A stretch of 64,000 nucleotides of DNA from Pedobacter sp. SYP-B3415 (GTDB taxonomy: Bacteria; Bacteroidota; Bacteroidia; Sphingobacteriales; Sphingobacteriaceae), in contig NZ_RXNQ01000033.1 of the NCBI RefSeq assembly GCF_004138205.1, positions 186,001-250,000 on the forward strand, written 5' to 3'. Below the pieces are notes generated by a model. The model worked only from the letters and a program-made list of their open reading frames with translations, made no database searches and was not told where the DNA came from. This document shows, in pieces, positions 8,741 through 17,488 of the stretch. The translations under genes and the position numbers were made by a program. Within the stretch, counting starts at the first letter, position 1, and each line of letters begins with the position of its first letter.

Positions 8741-9961
8741 TTGAATTTTTCGTACTTCATTGCCCGGCGGATGGCCATTAAATCCCAACGCACTTTCTCA
8801 AAGCTGATTGTGCGGATTGCCATTGCAGGCGTCATGCTGAGCCTTGCCGTCATGATTCTCTCGGTATCGGTGATCAAAGGCTTCAAGACAGAAATCAGGG
8901 AAAAGGTTCGGGGGTATATCGGCGATATCCAGATCTTCAAATATGACCTGAACGGCTCTTATGAAAATTCGCCTTTCCGGCCGGATGACAGTACCCTGCA
9001 TTACCTTCGTACAAACAAGCGGATCGAACACTTTCAATATTTTGCCACGAAACCCGCGATCATGTCGGCCAATAATGAAATTGAAGGAATCAATTTTAAG
9101 GGTGTTGACAAAAACTACCGGTTTGATTTTATAAAAAAGCATCTCGTTTCTGGCCGGACCATCGATTTTCGCGATAGCGTAAAAGCAAACCGCGAGATCA
9201 TGATCTCGAGTTATACCGCGAACAGACTGAAACTGAAGGCGGGAGATGAGTTTATCATTTATTTTGTTCAGGATCCGCCCCGCCGGCGTAAATTTGAAAT
9301 TGTGGGTGTCTACAATGTAGGCATCGAGAATATTGACAAGGGTTTTGTGCTGGGGAGCATTAGTCTGGTTCAGCGTCTAAATAACTGGGCGCCGGGTGAA
9401 GTTGGCGGGATAGAGGTGCGTGTCAAAGATTTCGCCCAGCTGGGGCCGGTATCTGATCAGGTGTATGAAAAGATTGACAGGAACCTGCGTTCTTACCCTC
9501 TGAACAGGGTGTATCCAGGCATCTTCAACTGGCTTGATCTGCTCGATGTGAATACCAAGGTTTTGCTGGTGCTGATGATGATTGTCGGGGTGATTAATAT
9601 GATCACGGCTTTGCTGATTATGATCCTTGAGCGGGCAAACATGATCGGTTTGCTGAAATCAATGGGTGCAACCGACTATACAATTATGAAAATTTTCCTG
9701 TACAACGCAGCTTATCTGGTGCTGATCGGACTCTTCCTGGGCAATATTCTCGGTCTTGGCCTGGGGTTCCTGCAGCTATACACCAAAGCGTTTACATTGA
9801 ACCAGACCTCATACTTTTTAAACTATGTTCCTGTTGAAATCCATTTGACCGATGTAATCGGGTTGAATGTCGCTACGATCGTCATCAGCCTGATCGTTCT
9901 TATCGTCCCGGCGATGTATGTAAGCAGGGTTTCACCGCTGAAGGCGATCAGGTTTAAGTGA
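8741..9961 (+). CDS. LolC/E-type (FtsX superfamily) ABC transporter permease
   Basis: A 406-residue inner-membrane permease of the lipoprotein-release/MacB type. One N-terminal transmembrane helix (about residues 22-45) is followed by a large periplasmic domain (about 46-270) and three C-terminal helices (about 275-400), ending RVSPLKAIRFK, the usual FtsX-family tail. It probably helps move lipoproteins toward the outer membrane. No ATPase partner is adjacent. TTG at 8741 is chosen because NFSYFIARRMA matches the family start; the next Met (8771) would delete part of that conserved N-terminus. Confidence 0.85.
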   Translation: MNFSYFIARRMAIKSQRTFSKLIVRIAIAGVMLSLAVMILSVSVIKGFKTEIREKVRGYIGDIQIFKYDLNGSYENSPFRPDDSTLHYLRTNKRIEHFQYFATKPAIMSANNEIEGINFKGVDKNYRFDFIKKHLVSGRTIDFRDSVKANREIMISSYTANRLKLKAGDEFIIYFVQDPPRRRKFEIVGVYNVGIENIDKGFVLGSISLVQRLNNWAPGEVGGIEVRVKDFAQLGPVSDQVYEKIDRNLRSYPLNRVYPGIFNWLDLLDVNTKVLLVLMMIVGVINMITALLIMILERANMIGLLKSMGATDYTIMKIFLYNAAYLVLIGLFLGNILGLGLGFLQLYTKAFTLNQTSYFLNYVPVEIHLTDVIGLNVATIVISLIVLIVPAMYVSRVSPLKAIRFK

Positions 9962-9965
9962 GGGA

Positions 9966-10223
9966 GCAACTGCTCTAGATTTGAGATTTGAGATATGCGT
10001 CCTGAGACCTGGATAGTATTCAGGTATTCGTAGTTCGTATTAAGACAGGGCGCAACTGCTCTAGATGTTAGATTTGAGATATGCGTCCTGAGACCCTAAT
10101 AGTATTTAGGTATTCGTAGTTCGTATTTAGACAGGGCGCAACTGCTCTAGATGTTAGATTTGAGATATGCGTCCTGAGAGCTTAATAGTATTCAGGTATT
10201 CGTAGTTCGTATTTTGACAGGCT
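9966..10223. repeat. Three tandem 86-bp direct repeats
   Basis: Units begin at 9966, 10052 and 10138 (each GCAACTGCTCTAGA), exactly 86 bases apart. They share TTTGAGATATGCGTCCTGAGA and GGTATTCGTAGTTCGTATT-like blocks with only a few differences. The array starts just after the permease stop and has no convincing coding frame. I see no copy elsewhere in the window. Confidence 0.9.
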
Positions 10224-10500
10224 GCAAAGCCCCTCGGCCGGTCATGCGTATTAAGGGGTTTTGCTCCCTTTATTTAGTCTAATTGGGGGGTTATGCGCCC
10301 AGGGCTTTCAACTTTTCACTTTTGACTTTTAACTTAAAGCGGTCTTTCATAGTTTTTCCTTTTTCGTTGGTCTCATTGAGGGGTTCATCGCCCAGACTTT
10401 CAACTTTCAACTTTTTACTTTCAACTTAACGAATTCCTTTTTCTTTAATCTAATTGCGAGGTTCTGCGCCCAGTTCCTGACTCATGATTCATGGCTCATG
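10224..10500. repeat. Degenerate intergenic repeats (TCTAATTG...GCGCCCAG and CTTTCAACTTT types)
   Basis: A looser repeat, TCTAATTGnGnGGTTnTGCGCCCAG, occurs at about 10278, 10371 (variant) and 10449. The copies are separated by slippage-prone words such as TTTCAACTTTTCACTTTTGA, and followed by CATGATTCATGGCTCATGG. There is no gene. Together with the 86-bp array this makes about 0.6 kb of non-coding repeats. Confidence 0.75.
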
Positions 10501-10555
10501 GCTCCTCTCACGGGTCATCCAGACAGAGCGGAGCGGCGGAAGGATCTGGCTACCG

Positions 10556-11359
10556 TCACAGTCCCTTCGCTTCGTTCCAATATACGTCCATTTCGCCAAG
10601 CGTCATGTCGCTCAGGCTTTTTCCGTTTTCAGCGGCGCGTTGCTCCAGGTGCTGGAAACGTTTGATAAACTTTTTGTTCGTTTTTTCCAGCGCGTTCTCA
10701 GGATTGATATTTATAAACCTTGCGTAGTTGATCAGCGAAAAAAGCAGATCACCAAATTCTGATTCTGCACGCTCCTGGTCTGGTTGCCCTTCTGTGGTGT
10801 TGAACTCATTTTTGAATTCCTGCAGTTCCTCCTCAACCTTTTCCCAAACCTGCTCACGCGTATCCCAGTCAAAACCGACACCCCGTGCTTTCTCCTGAAT
10901 GCGGCTGGCTTTAACCAGTGCCGGCAGGGAAGACGGTACACCGCCCAGAACAGACTTGTTTCCCTCACGCAGTTTGATCTGTTCCCAATTGCGCTTTACA
11001 TCCTCATCTGTTTGTACGGCCGTGTCGCCATAAATATGCGGATGCCGGTTTACAAGCTTGTCGCAAACACCGTTCAGCACTTCGGTAATTGAAAATTTTT
11101 GTTCTTCTTCTGCAATGCGTGCATAAAAAACAAGATGCATCATCAGGTCGCCGAGTTCCTTTCTGATCTCATCCGGATCCTGCTCAAGGATGGCATCAGA
11201 AAGCTCATATGTTTCCTCGATAGTAAGGTGCCTGAGCGTTTCCATCGTTTGTTTCTTGTCCCAGGGGCACTCAGTGCGCAGGGTATACAAAACAGTCAGA
11301 AGCCTTTCAAAGGCAGTTGCAGGGTCTGTTCCCGGAAAGGGAATCGGGTTATTTGGCAT
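10556..11359 (-). CDS. mazG: Nucleoside triphosphate pyrophosphohydrolase MazG
   Basis: MazG hydrolyses (d)NTPs to NMP and pyrophosphate, cleaning the nucleotide pool. The 267-residue protein has the two-repeat form. The N-terminal repeat has CPWDKKQTMETLRHLTIEETYE with KELGDLMMHLVF, and the C-terminal repeat has KVEEELQEFKNE with SEFGDLLFSLINYAR; each holds the ExxE...ExxD metal-binding pattern. The length matches E. coli MazG (263 aa). The stop abuts the repeat region, and the DoxX-like gene lies 33 bases upstream on the same strand, so co-transcription is possible. Confidence 0.94.
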   Translation of the reverse strand: MPNNPIPFPGTDPATAFERLLTVLYTLRTECPWDKKQTMETLRHLTIEETYELSDAILEQDPDEIRKELGDLMMHLVFYARIAEEEQKFSITEVLNGVCDKLVNRHPHIYGDTAVQTDEDVKRNWEQIKLREGNKSVLGGVPSSLPALVKASRIQEKARGVGFDWDTREQVWEKVEEELQEFKNEFNTTEGQPDQERAESEFGDLLFSLINYARFININPENALEKTNKKFIKRFQHLEQRAAENGKSLSDMTLGEMDVYWNEAKGL

Positions 11360-11392
11360 CGGCTTTATGTAGGCGGCTGTTCAGGCCGCGGT

Positions 11393-11857
11393 TTACAATG
11401 TTGAGTAAGAATGGATGCTAAAATACCAAACCCAGGCGATCAAAAAAAACTGGAATGGCAAACGGAACCATAAGTAGCTGACACCCGGACCGGTGTTATC
11501 GCCCTTCTCGTAGCTGATGCGGTTACGCGATGTATAAATATTGGCCGGCAGAACGGCCAGGAAAAACAGGATCAGCAGAAGTGCAGTCGCAAACCGTGTC
11601 TGGTCGAAACTGAGGCCGATGGCGGCAAGGATTTCAAACACCCCGGTAAGCATAACAAGCTGCCGTTTGAAGGGGATGCGCGGCGGGATCATCATTTCCA
11701 TACCCTTTTTGAATCTGAAGTGGCCCATGGCAGTAAACAGCAACATAATAGACATGGCGGAATTGCCCGCAAAGATCTGATGCTGATCCACGTCAGAATA
11801 TTTGGAAATCAGCAGGACGATAACAAAGGAGATGATCAGTACGTAAAACGGTTTCAT
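11393..11857 (-). CDS. DoxX-family membrane protein
   Basis: A 154-residue protein with about four transmembrane helices (about residues 3-20, 30-45, 65-82 and 88-106, and a last one near 130-150). The segment MLTGVFEILAAIGL is typical of DoxX-like proteins, whose members are linked to quinone/redox functions, though most are uncharacterised. ATG at 11857 gives a normal N-terminus. It lies between the AI-2E permease and mazG on the same strand, with short gaps. Confidence 0.75.
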   Translation of the reverse strand: MKPFYVLIISFVIVLLISKYSDVDQHQIFAGNSAMSIMLLFTAMGHFRFKKGMEMMIPPRIPFKRQLVMLTGVFEILAAIGLSFDQTRFATALLLILFFLAVLPANIYTSRNRISYEKGDNTGPGVSYLWFRLPFQFFLIAWVWYFSIHSYSTL

Positions 11858-11880
11858 TGAGGTGGTTTGGGCTATTAACG

Positions 11881-12999
11881 TTATTCCCGCTCTTCGAGTT
11901 TTATTTTTTTGGTAATGCGGTAGGTCTTTCGTTTTCGATTCGGCTTTTCTTCCTCACCAAGCAACTTGCCCCATGGTTGCAGCGAGTCAACATGGTCAAA
12001 TATAATTTTCAGGATAGCCAGAAAAGGGATGCACAGAAACATGCCCGATATACCCCAGATCATTTCGCCCAATACGATGCCGATAAACGCGATCAGTGCG
12101 TTGATCTTTACTTTTGATCCCACAACCAGAGGCATAAGCACATTGCCGTCAACAGCGTGAACGGCAACGAAGGCGATCACAACAAGCAATACCTTTGCAG
12201 CGCCTGCCGTGGCAAAGGTAATAAGTACGCTGACCAGCAGAGCGAACAGAATACCCAGATACGGCACAACGTTAAAGATTCCTGAGACGAGCCCAAGCAG
12301 GACAGCATATTTTACGCCCAGCAAGGACAGCACTGCAATCATCATGACCGTTACGATAAGCATTTGAAGAAAGAGGCCAATGATATACTTTTTGATGATC
12401 AGCTGAATTTGGTTTACGATAGCGGTTACTGTCTCTGTATGTTCCTTTTTGAATACCGAGGTAAGAAAAGTGAAGAGTACCCGGCGATAATTCAGAATGA
12501 AGAATGTGAACAATAAGGTAAAGCCCAGAAACAGAAATGTCGATGAAAGGGTAAGCAGCGTTGTTCCGACTACCGCTGCACTGGTGGTCAGTGCTTTTTC
12601 AGCGCTGTCATTAATGTAAGCCAATTGCTTTTTAACATCGATCTCAAAAGTTTCAGAAATCCACTTTTGCAACTCATGAAAGGACGTTGTGACCTGCACC
12701 TTCAGCAGCGGCCAGTCCTGCCACAGTTCGGCAAGGCGGGTACCAAAAAAATACATGATGCCTGATATGGCACAGATCATGAGCACCACCGAAACAATGG
12801 ATGCCAATCCCCGTTTGAACTTCCATTTTTTTTCAAGAAAGCCCGCCAGGGGTAGCAGGATAAGTGCCAGAAGAAATGAAAAAAAGAGCGGAGCCAGGAT
12901 TGTGTGGCCAAGTATAATGAGGTAGCCAAGGGTAACGATCGAAAATAGTGTGAGTGCCAGCTTTGCCAGGAATGGCAGAGACAATGTTTTGTCGGTCAT
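11881..12999 (-). CDS. AI-2E family (PerM-type) transporter
   Basis: A 372-residue multi-pass inner-membrane protein of the AI-2E/UPF0118 family, whose members export signals or act as ion antiporters. Two N-terminal hydrophobic hairpins, a soluble middle segment (about residues 85-140) and a C-terminal helical bundle with GLVSGIFNVVPYLGILFALL and GVLGEMIWG-like motifs are visible. The start is placed at 12999 (MTDKTLSLPFLAKLALTLF) because the upstream extension is not family-like. The C-terminus is strongly basic. The substrate is not predictable. Confidence 0.82.
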   Translation of the reverse strand: MTDKTLSLPFLAKLALTLFSIVTLGYLIILGHTILAPLFFSFLLALILLPLAGFLEKKWKFKRGLASIVSVVLMICAISGIMYFFGTRLAELWQDWPLLKVQVTTSFHELQKWISETFEIDVKKQLAYINDSAEKALTTSAAVVGTTLLTLSSTFLFLGFTLLFTFFILNYRRVLFTFLTSVFKKEHTETVTAIVNQIQLIIKKYIIGLFLQMLIVTVMMIAVLSLLGVKYAVLLGLVSGIFNVVPYLGILFALLVSVLITFATAGAAKVLLVVIAFVAVHAVDGNVLMPLVVGSKVKINALIAFIGIVLGEMIWGISGMFLCIPFLAILKIIFDHVDSLQPWGKLLGEEEKPNRKRKTYRITKKIKLEERE

Positions 13000-13080
13000 G
13001 GTTTCAGATTGTGAACTGACTGGCAAAGCAAAAGCCTTACCGATTTTTTACCGGCAAGGCTTTTAGATCGATTTCGACTG

Positions 13081-14031
13081 CTAATAATTGCTTGCCTTGT
13101 TCAGCAGATCTACTTCAGCGGCGCTTAGGGTTACATTTACCGCGTCAGAAAAAGATTTAAGTTGTTCAAGTCCTGTCACACTGGCAATGGGTGCGGTAAC
13201 CGACGGGCGTGCCAGCAACCAGGCCAACGCAACGCTGGCCTGCGATATGTTGTGATTTTCTGCCACCTCGTCCAGTGCTTTCAGGATCTCCATTCCGCGA
13301 TGGGTAAAATATGATTTCATGGCGGCTCCGCGGGCGCTCTTTGAAAAGTCTGCTTCGCTGCGGTACTTGCCTGTCAAAAATCCGCTTGCCAGCGCATAAT
13401 AATTGATAACGCCAAGTTCCTGTTCAAGACACACCTTTTCCTGTTCTGCTTCAAAACCTTCGCGTGAAAACAGATTATACTCGGGCTGAAATGTCTGATA
13501 TTTCGCCAGATGATTTTCTTTACTGAAGGTGAGCGCCTCTTTAAGCCTTTCGGCGGAAAAATTCGAAGCACCGATCCACCGTACCTTTCCCTGTTTCACA
13601 AGTTCATCAAATGCCCCTAACGTCTCTTCGAGCGGTATCTCAGGAACGTCGTAATGGCTCTGGTAAAGGTCAATATAATCGGTCTGCAGACGTTGCAGCG
13701 ACGCGTCAACTGCAGAAAAAATATGTCTGCGGGAGAGGTCCTTTCTGCCCTGGCCCATATCGCCGCCCACCTTTGTTGCCAGCACAACCTGATCCCGGTT
13801 GCCACGGCTTTTCATCCACTTTCCAATGATCGTTTCAGATTCGCCGCCCCGGTTGTCAGGAACCCAGCGTGAATAAACGTCGGCAGTATCTATAAAATTG
13901 AACCCCGCGGCAAAGAACCCGTCCAGGATCTCAAATGATTTTTGTTCGTCAACGGTCCAGCCAAATACATTCCCTCCGAATGTAATCGGAGCGACCAGCA
14001 GGTCTGAACCGCCAAGTTTTCTTTTTTCCAT
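13081..14031 (-). CDS. Aldo/keto reductase
   Basis: A 316-residue NADPH-dependent reductase with a TIM-barrel fold. The catalytic tetrad is visible as Asp48 and Tyr53 (FIDTADVYS), Lys87 (LATKVGG) and His126 (YQSHYD). The C-terminal cofactor-binding region has ALAWLLARPSVTAPIASV. This resembles the YghZ/Tas-like branch that reduces aldehydes or sugar-derived carbonyls; the physiological substrate is unknown. It is a single gene, with 81 bases between it and the AI-2E permease. Confidence 0.9.
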   Translation of the reverse strand: MEKRKLGGSDLLVAPITFGGNVFGWTVDEQKSFEILDGFFAAGFNFIDTADVYSRWVPDNRGGESETIIGKWMKSRGNRDQVVLATKVGGDMGQGRKDLSRRHIFSAVDASLQRLQTDYIDLYQSHYDVPEIPLEETLGAFDELVKQGKVRWIGASNFSAERLKEALTFSKENHLAKYQTFQPEYNLFSREGFEAEQEKVCLEQELGVINYYALASGFLTGKYRSEADFSKSARGAAMKSYFTHRGMEILKALDEVAENHNISQASVALAWLLARPSVTAPIASVTGLEQLKSFSDAVNVTLSAAEVDLLNKASNY

Positions 14032-14141
14032 GGTACTGTTTTTTTATTCAACAATTGAATCGCCTGCCTGTTTAAGAAGACCGTCGCCTGAGTGTAAATA
14101 ATCTGTATCCGGACTTGCCGCTGTCAGACTTTACACTGGCT

Positions 14142-14804
14142 TTAAAATCGTCTTGCGCGCAGCATTTCCCGTTTTCCCGGTGCCCCGGGCAATTTCTCGA
14201 TCTCGCAGCCGGCGGCCTTTAACGCTCTCTTTAATTTACCGGTGATGGCATACGTCACAAAAATTCCCCCCGGTTTTAACAGCGATGCGGCATGCGCAAT
14301 GCACTCGTCTGTCCATAATTCAGGCTGATGCCTGACCGAAAATGCATCGTAGTACAAAAGATCAAACTGATCAGTAGTTTGAAAGTCCTGAAAGGACGTA
14401 ACCGGGATATTGAACGAGCCGCCGCCGGGAAGCGGTGCCTCTCCCTGAAGCGCTATTGTATAGCCGTTTTGAAGCGTTTCCCAGGCGGCTGCATGTACAA
14501 AGTTCTGGTATCCCGTTGCCGAAAGTTCGGCATGACTCAGCGGATACGCTTCTACCGAAGTATAGTTTAGTCTGAGTTCTGACTGGATACAGTAGTCAAG
14601 GCTGAGCAGAAAATTGAGGCCGGTTCCAAAGCCTACTTCAAAAATGGAAAGTTCCGTTTTACCGGTTTTAGCTTCCAGCAATCCGGCATTGATAAAAACA
14701 TGCTGCGATTCCTGCAAAGCACCATGTTTGCTATGGTAGTGTTCGCCGATCTGTTCGCTGAAAAAAGTGTTTGAACCATCGGCCGTAGGCGTAAGAATAT
14801 TCAT
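14142..14804 (-). CDS. mnmD: tRNA 5-methylaminomethyl-2-thiouridine methyltransferase MnmD
   Basis: This matches the methyltransferase half of E. coli MnmC (DUF752), which makes the last methylation of mnm5s2U34 in tRNA wobble positions. The 220-residue protein begins with the family signature TADGSNTFFSEQIGEHYHSKHGA, followed by an SAM-binding loop EVGFGTGLNF and the catalytic-region motif LLYYDAFS. It lacks the C-terminal FAD oxidase domain, as in stand-alone MnmD proteins. A -7 box lies 7 bases before the ATG. Confidence 0.88.
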   Translation of the reverse strand: MNILTPTADGSNTFFSEQIGEHYHSKHGALQESQHVFINAGLLEAKTGKTELSIFEVGFGTGLNFLLSLDYCIQSELRLNYTSVEAYPLSHAELSATGYQNFVHAAAWETLQNGYTIALQGEAPLPGGGSFNIPVTSFQDFQTTDQFDLLYYDAFSVRHQPELWTDECIAHAASLLKPGGIFVTYAITGKLKRALKAAGCEIEKLPGAPGKREMLRARRF

Positions 14805-14811
14805 GTAAGAG

Positions 14812-14819
14812 CAAACTTA
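14812..14819 (-). promoter_or_regulatory. -7 promoter box directly in front of mnmD
   Basis: On the minus strand this reads TAAGTTTG (TAnnTTTG). Only seven bases separate it from the mnmD ATG, so transcription would start at or next to the start codon. Confidence 0.45.
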
Positions 14820-14870
14820 CACGATTTTCAGGATATGCGCCGGGCTGAACTGACACGATTAAAATACGAT

Positions 14871-14878
14871 TATATTTG
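14871..14878 (+). promoter_or_regulatory. -7 promoter box of the YjbR-family gene
   Basis: TATATTTG matches TAnnTTTG, 18 bases before the ATG at 14897. Its position excludes the TTG at 14876 as the real start. Confidence 0.5.
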
Positions 14879-14896
14879 GTCATCAATATTGCTGCA

Positions 14897-15238
14897 ATGG
14901 ATATCGAAACTTTCAGAGATTTTTGCCTGGGCCTGCCGGGAACGACTGAAGACGTAAAATGGGGAGACCATTTGTGTTTCCTGGTAGAAAATAAGATTTA
15001 CATTATGTGTTCCCTTACAGCCCCGCACGCTTTCAGCTTCAAGATCGAACCTGAAGCATTCGATGAGCTGATCAAACGTACTGGTGTTTTGCAGGCGCCA
15101 TACTCGGCAAAGCGGCAGTGGGCGTTGGCCGAGAGCCTGGACGTTTTTCCAGAGCACGAGCTGCAGTCATGGGTTGCAAACAGCCGCCGGCTTGTTATTT
15201 CTAAATTAACAAAAAAGCTACAGGCGAAGTACCTGTAG
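14897..15238 (+). CDS. MmcQ/YjbR family DNA-binding-fold protein
   Basis: A 113-residue protein of the MmcQ/YjbR (CyaY-like) family. It starts MDIETFRDFCLGLPGTTEDV with KWGDHLCFLVENKIYIM, the conserved strand-rich core, and ends with the usual helix of basic residues. Family members have a double-wing fold proposed to bind DNA; a biological role is not established. ATG 14897 is chosen because of the family N-terminus and the -7 box at 14871-14878. The last codons form one arm of the terminator shared with the convergent peptidase gene. Confidence 0.82.
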   Translation: MDIETFRDFCLGLPGTTEDVKWGDHLCFLVENKIYIMCSLTAPHAFSFKIEPEAFDELIKRTGVLQAPYSAKRQWALAESLDVFPEHELQSWVANSRRLVISKLTKKLQAKYL

Positions 15239-15241
15239 CTT
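15209..15241 (-). terminator. Terminator of the M13 peptidase gene, inside the end of the YjbR gene
   Basis: AAGCTACAGG (15215-15224) pairs perfectly with CCTGTAGCTT (15232-15241). On the minus strand the stem is followed by six Ts, making a strong terminator for the peptidase gene. The stem contains the last codons and the stop of the convergent YjbR gene. Confidence 0.75.
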
Positions 15242-15267
15242 TCAATGCTGTAAGCGTTATCTGTGAG

Positions 15268-17307
15268 TTACCACATCCGGATGCGGTCTTCAGGCTTTTT
15301 ATAAAGTTTTTGTCCTGGTTGTACATCAAAGGCTTTATACCAGGCGTCCATGTTGACAGGAGCGCCGATGGTACGGAATTCACCGGGTGAGTGCGGGTCA
15401 GTCTTGATCTGCTGCGCTGCGCTTTCTGGCAGGATATTTCCGCGCCAAACCTGCGCCCATGACAGGAAGAAACGCTGATCAGGTGTAAAACCATCTATTT
15501 TCTCATTTGACTGGCCCTGCCTGGTCATTTTGAAAGCCGTGTAAGCCGCATTCAGTCCGCCAAGATCGCCGATGTTTTCGCCCATGGTCAGCTTACCGTT
15601 AACATGAATGGTATCGAGAACGGTGTATGCATCAAATTGTTTTCCAAGGGCAGCAGCCTTCTCATCAAACTTTTTGCGGTCTTCGGCTGTCCACCAGTTC
15701 TTCAGGTTGCCATCTTTGTCATACTGACTGCCGCTGTCGTCAAAGCCGTGTGACATCTCATGTCCGATTACCGCACCGATTCCGCCGTAGTTTATGGCAT
15801 CATCCGCATTAGGATCAAAGAATGGAAACTGCAGAATGCCCGCAGGGAATACGATCTCATTCATGGTTGCGCTGTAATAGGCGTTTACTGTAGGAGGTGT
15901 CATGCCGAAACGTGTTCTGTCTACAGGTTTACCCAGTTGGTCTACAGACTCTTTGTAACCCCACGCGCCTACATTACGCAGGTTCTGAAAGTATGTTCCG
16001 CGATTAATGACAAGTCCGTTATAGGTTTTCCATTTTTCAGGATAGCCAACCTTAGGTCTGAACGCATGGAGCTTGGCAAGCGCCTTTTCCTTTGTTTCAG
16101 GGCTCATCCAGTCCAGGCCTTTAATCCGAATTTCGAACGCCTTGCGCAGATTGGCAATCAGCTCGTCCATACGCGCCTTTGCCTCTGGTTTAAAGTATTT
16201 GGCTACGTAAAGCTGACCGAGTAGTTCGCCTACAGCGCCATCAGTCAGTTGAGACATCCGCTGCCAGCGTGGTGTCTGAACGCGCTGACCTGTTTGCGCG
16301 CGGGTGTATTCAAAAGATGCCTGTACGAACGGGGAGCTAAGATTTGCCGCAGACCCGCGCAATACATTCCATTCAAGGTAAGTCTTCCAGTCGGCAACAG
16401 GCACAGATTTAAGCATGCCATCTACGGTTGTAAAAAATTTTGGAGAGGAAACCAGGATACTGTCCTGAGCGGGAACCTTGAATTTGAGCAGGTACTTGCT
16501 CCAGTCAATGTTTGGGGTCGTTTTGCTGAATTCTGCTACGGTAAACTTGTTATAGGTTTTGTACGGGTCGCGCATTTCTACACGGCTCATTTGCGCTTCG
16601 GCAAGCTTTTTCTCAATTTCAAATACTGTCGAGGCTTTTTTTGCTGCCTGTTCAGGCGAGCTTCCGGTAAGCGTGAAAAGCGTAACCATGTATTTGTTGT
16701 AGGCTTCGCGAATCGCTTTAGAGCGTGCGTCGTCTTTCAGATAATAGTCGCGATCTGCAAGTGAAGTACCGCCCTGGCCCAGGTTGACCATGTATTTGTT
16801 TACATTTTTTCGATCCTGACCTATGCCAAAACCGAAAAGAGGCGCCCCGATGCCCGAAGTGCGCATAAATGCGATCTCATTTAAAATTCCCTGAACATCT
16901 TTAATCTGTGCTATTCTGGCCAGATCAGGTTTGATCGGAGTATAGCCCAGTTTTTCAATCGTCAGGCTATCCATAGCCGCTGCATAAAAATCGCCCACAC
17001 GTCTTTTTACCGAGCCGGCCGGTGCATTTCTGTCAGCAGCTGCCTCTTCCACAAGCCCGCGGACAGCGTTGATGTTAAAATCACGAAGTTCGTTGAAACT
17101 TCCCCAACGGGTTTCTTTTGCCGGCACCGGATTGTTTTTTATCCAGGTACCGCTTGCATACTGGTAAAAATCGTCGCCTGGTTTTACAGACAGATCCATA
17201 TTTGCCGGATCAATAAATTTCCGCTGCGCAGAGGCGTCAACCGCGCCTGCCAGGAAACCTGCTGCAAGAACAAGCTTTGCTACTTTTTGATAGTTCATAA
17301 AATTCAA
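15268..17307 (-). CDS. Secreted M13 family (neprilysin/PepO-like) metallopeptidase
   Basis: A 679-residue zinc endopeptidase, exported by a signal peptide (hydrophobic stretch, then ASA|Q near residue 28). The zinc site HEMSH is at about residues 516-520 with the third ligand Glu in GENIGDLGG downstream; the substrate-binding NAYYS motif precedes it. The C-terminal WAQVWR and DPHSPGEFR signatures are typical of M13 enzymes, which cut short oligopeptides. The start may be 17307 or the second Met at 17298. It is probably periplasmic. A single gene, ended by the hairpin at 15209-15241. Confidence 0.93.
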   Translation of the reverse strand: MNFMNYQKVAKLVLAAGFLAGAVDASAQRKFIDPANMDLSVKPGDDFYQYASGTWIKNNPVPAKETRWGSFNELRDFNINAVRGLVEEAAADRNAPAGSVKRRVGDFYAAAMDSLTIEKLGYTPIKPDLARIAQIKDVQGILNEIAFMRTSGIGAPLFGFGIGQDRKNVNKYMVNLGQGGTSLADRDYYLKDDARSKAIREAYNKYMVTLFTLTGSSPEQAAKKASTVFEIEKKLAEAQMSRVEMRDPYKTYNKFTVAEFSKTTPNIDWSKYLLKFKVPAQDSILVSSPKFFTTVDGMLKSVPVADWKTYLEWNVLRGSAANLSSPFVQASFEYTRAQTGQRVQTPRWQRMSQLTDGAVGELLGQLYVAKYFKPEAKARMDELIANLRKAFEIRIKGLDWMSPETKEKALAKLHAFRPKVGYPEKWKTYNGLVINRGTYFQNLRNVGAWGYKESVDQLGKPVDRTRFGMTPPTVNAYYSATMNEIVFPAGILQFPFFDPNADDAINYGGIGAVIGHEMSHGFDDSGSQYDKDGNLKNWWTAEDRKKFDEKAAALGKQFDAYTVLDTIHVNGKLTMGENIGDLGGLNAAYTAFKMTRQGQSNEKIDGFTPDQRFFLSWAQVWRGNILPESAAQQIKTDPHSPGEFRTIGAPVNMDAWYKAFDVQPGQKLYKKPEDRIRMW

Positions 17308-17367
17308 CTCAATAAAAGGCTGAATTTATGAAATTGATAATAAATACCTGGGAAGTTAATAGAAATA

Positions 17368-17454
17368 TTACCTGTTGAACCAATAGTACAGCTTGTCTAT
17401 GCCCAACCGCCTCAAAAGCTCCCCGGAGAACAAGAAGTGTTTCAAAGTTTTCAT
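17368..17454 (-). CDS. Possible 28-residue mini-protein
   Basis: ATG at 17454 opens a 28-codon frame that reads MKTLKHFLFSGELLRRLGID followed by KLYYWFNR and a stop. It is amphipathic, basic and aromatic at its end, and looks more protein-like than random sequence. It lies alone between the M13 peptidase start and valS, on the peptidase strand. No family is recognised and no clear promoter box precedes it. The call rests on composition only. Confidence 0.3.
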   Translation of the reverse strand: MKTLKHFLFSGELLRRLGIDKLYYWFNR

Positions 17455-17488
17455 TCTGAATAAGTTAATACCTGATTAACACTTTTTA

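Noticed and set aside
9966-10223. CRISPR array
   Set aside because: The 86-bp units are contiguous with no unique spacers, and no cas gene is present.
10484-10762. Small plus-strand frames beside mazG
   Set aside because: They overlap the well-supported mazG 3' end and the repeat region, with no family motif.
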